Shown: positions 5,334-6,051 of the stretch, piece after piece | How the letters are laid out: each line of letters starts with the position of its first letter | Position numbering within the stretch: position 1 is the stretch's first letter | The notes under the pieces: model-generated | Databases searched by the model: none | Told to the model about the DNA's origin: nothing | The model's input: the letters and a program-made list of their open reading frames with translations, nothing else | Position numbers and translations under genes: made by a program | DNA from: an uncultured Oxalobacteraceae bacterium | GTDB lineage: Bacteria; Pseudomonadota; Gammaproteobacteria; Burkholderiales; Burkholderiaceae | Assembly (NCBI GenBank): GCA_946478765.1 | Contig: CAMLDH010000243.1 | Span: forward strand, 1-6,051 | Direction: 5' to 3' | Length of the DNA: 6,051 nucleotides

Positions 5334-6026
5334 ATGTGCGGACGAATTACACAATACCGATCCAGATTCGACTATGCCGCGGAAGTGGGATGGAATAGCG
5401 GTGCGTTTTCAGAGGAGTCGGACGAATCCGGCCCGAACTGGAATGTGCCGCCCGGTTCCTATCCGTGGCTCATGCATCGGTTCGATGACCATGGAGAACA
5501 CATCGATAAAGTGCATTGGGGATACCGTCCAACCTGGGCTGCGGAAAAAAGCATCCCCATGGCCATCAATGCGCGCATCGAGAAAGCCGCAAGCGGCGCG
5601 TTCTTTCGCCATCTGTGGAAATCGGGCCGCGCCGTTGTGCCGGCCGACGGCTGGTATGAATGGACCGGAGAGCCGCGCCACAAGCAACCGTGGTACATCC
5701 GCCTGAAGACCGATCGCCCGATGTTCCTGGCGGCGATCACCAATTTCCGGCGCGGCAAGGAACTGCACGAAGGATCGGGTTTCGTCCTCATCACTGCGGC
5801 AGCCGATGGCGGCATGGTCGACGTGCATGATCGGCGACCGGTCGTATTTGGCGCGGAAGATGCCCTGTTATGGCTCGATACTGCGTTGCCGGTAGTGCAG
5901 GCGGAACATCTCGCGCGTTCGATGGCATTGCCGGCGGAAGCATTCGAGTGGTACGCAGTCAGCAAGGAGGTGAATCGGGTCGGCAACAACGGACCGCATC
6001 TGATTGCACCTCTTCAGCGAAATTGA
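5334..6026 (+). CDS. yedK: SRAP-family abasic-site protein (YedK/HMCES type)
   Basis: The 230-residue product is full length for the SRAP family (E. coli YedK is about 220). It begins MCGRITQ, so removal of Met1 exposes Cys2, which in this family forms a thiazolidine crosslink with abasic sites in single-stranded DNA and so shields them from strand breakage. The other key residues are present: Asn79 in INARIEKA, Glu109 in ADGWYEW (104-110) and His165 in VDVHDRRPVVF (162-172). Further family blocks are NVPPGSYPW (37-45), HWGYRPTW (61-68), TAAADGG (154-160), and NNGPHLI near the end. The start is fixed by the required Cys2, although the Shine-Dalgarno is poor (an A-run before the ATG). No LexA-like site (CTGT-N8-ACAG) was seen upstream, so SOS control is not supported by sequence. 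It stands alone, with its neighbour on the left divergent. Confidence 0.95.
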   Translation: MCGRITQYRSRFDYAAEVGWNSGAFSEESDESGPNWNVPPGSYPWLMHRFDDHGEHIDKVHWGYRPTWAAEKSIPMAINARIEKAASGAFFRHLWKSGRAVVPADGWYEWTGEPRHKQPWYIRLKTDRPMFLAAITNFRRGKELHEGSGFVLITAAADGGMVDVHDRRPVVFGAEDALLWLDTALPVVQAEHLARSMALPAEAFEWYAVSKEVNRVGNNGPHLIAPLQRN

Positions 6027-6051
6027 TCCCGCAACATGCGCACGCGTTCAT

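Noticed and set aside
5212..5706. 164-residue plus-strand frame overlapping the SRAP gene
   Set aside because: It is a frame shadow. The overlapping frame carries the full set of SRAP motifs, including Cys2, Asn79, Glu109 and His165.
6027..6051. Possible start or end of another gene at the right edge (minus-strand ATG at 6051)
   Set aside because: Only 25 bases remain after the SRAP stop, too few to support any call.

Overview
The window looks like a chromosomal segment of a beta-proteobacterium, probably Burkholderiales and perhaps near Oxalobacteraceae. This is inferred from the moderately high GC coding sequence, the YeiE/YeiH and YedK-type protein sequences, and a large soluble PAS-GGDEF-EAL protein. 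No rRNA or other marker is present, so the taxonomy is tentative. No tRNA, CRISPR array, insertion sequence or phage gene was seen.

Layout from left to right. Positions 1-173 (minus) hold the N-terminal end of a LysR-type regulator closely resembling YeiE. It is divergent from a complete yeiH gene at 295-1386 (plus), which encodes a membrane protein of the putative sulfate exporter family. The AT-rich 121-bp gap between them carries two small dyads that could be operators. yeiH converges on a large gene at 1478-3988 (minus) whose 836-residue soluble product has three PAS-like sensor domains, a GGDEF domain and an EAL domain. Both catalytic motifs and the inhibitory RxxD site are intact, so this is probably a bifunctional cyclic-di-GMP enzyme. 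A plausible sigma-70 promoter and a good ribosome binding site precede it.

The stretch 3989-4560 has no convincing gene. It holds that promoter, two inverted repeats near its right end, and a doubtful cysteine-rich reading frame. Positions 4561-4983 (minus) encode a 140-residue exported low-complexity protein: signal peptide, seven Thr-Pro pairs, a short two-cysteine domain, a PGTPA repeat and a Gly-rich tail. Its upstream region (4984-5333) has two unexplained repeat structures: three ATGCAT palindromes spaced exactly 16 bp apart, and a perfect 14-bp tandem duplication. The last gene, 5334-6026 (plus), is a complete SRAP-family (YedK/HMCES) protein that protects abasic sites in single-stranded DNA.

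Only the yeiE-yeiH pair forms an obvious functional unit (sulfur-oxyanion-linked regulation of an exporter). The other genes appear to be independent single-gene units. No clearly new multi-gene system is visible. The best candidates for follow-up are the exported repeat protein and the repeat arrays in its upstream region.
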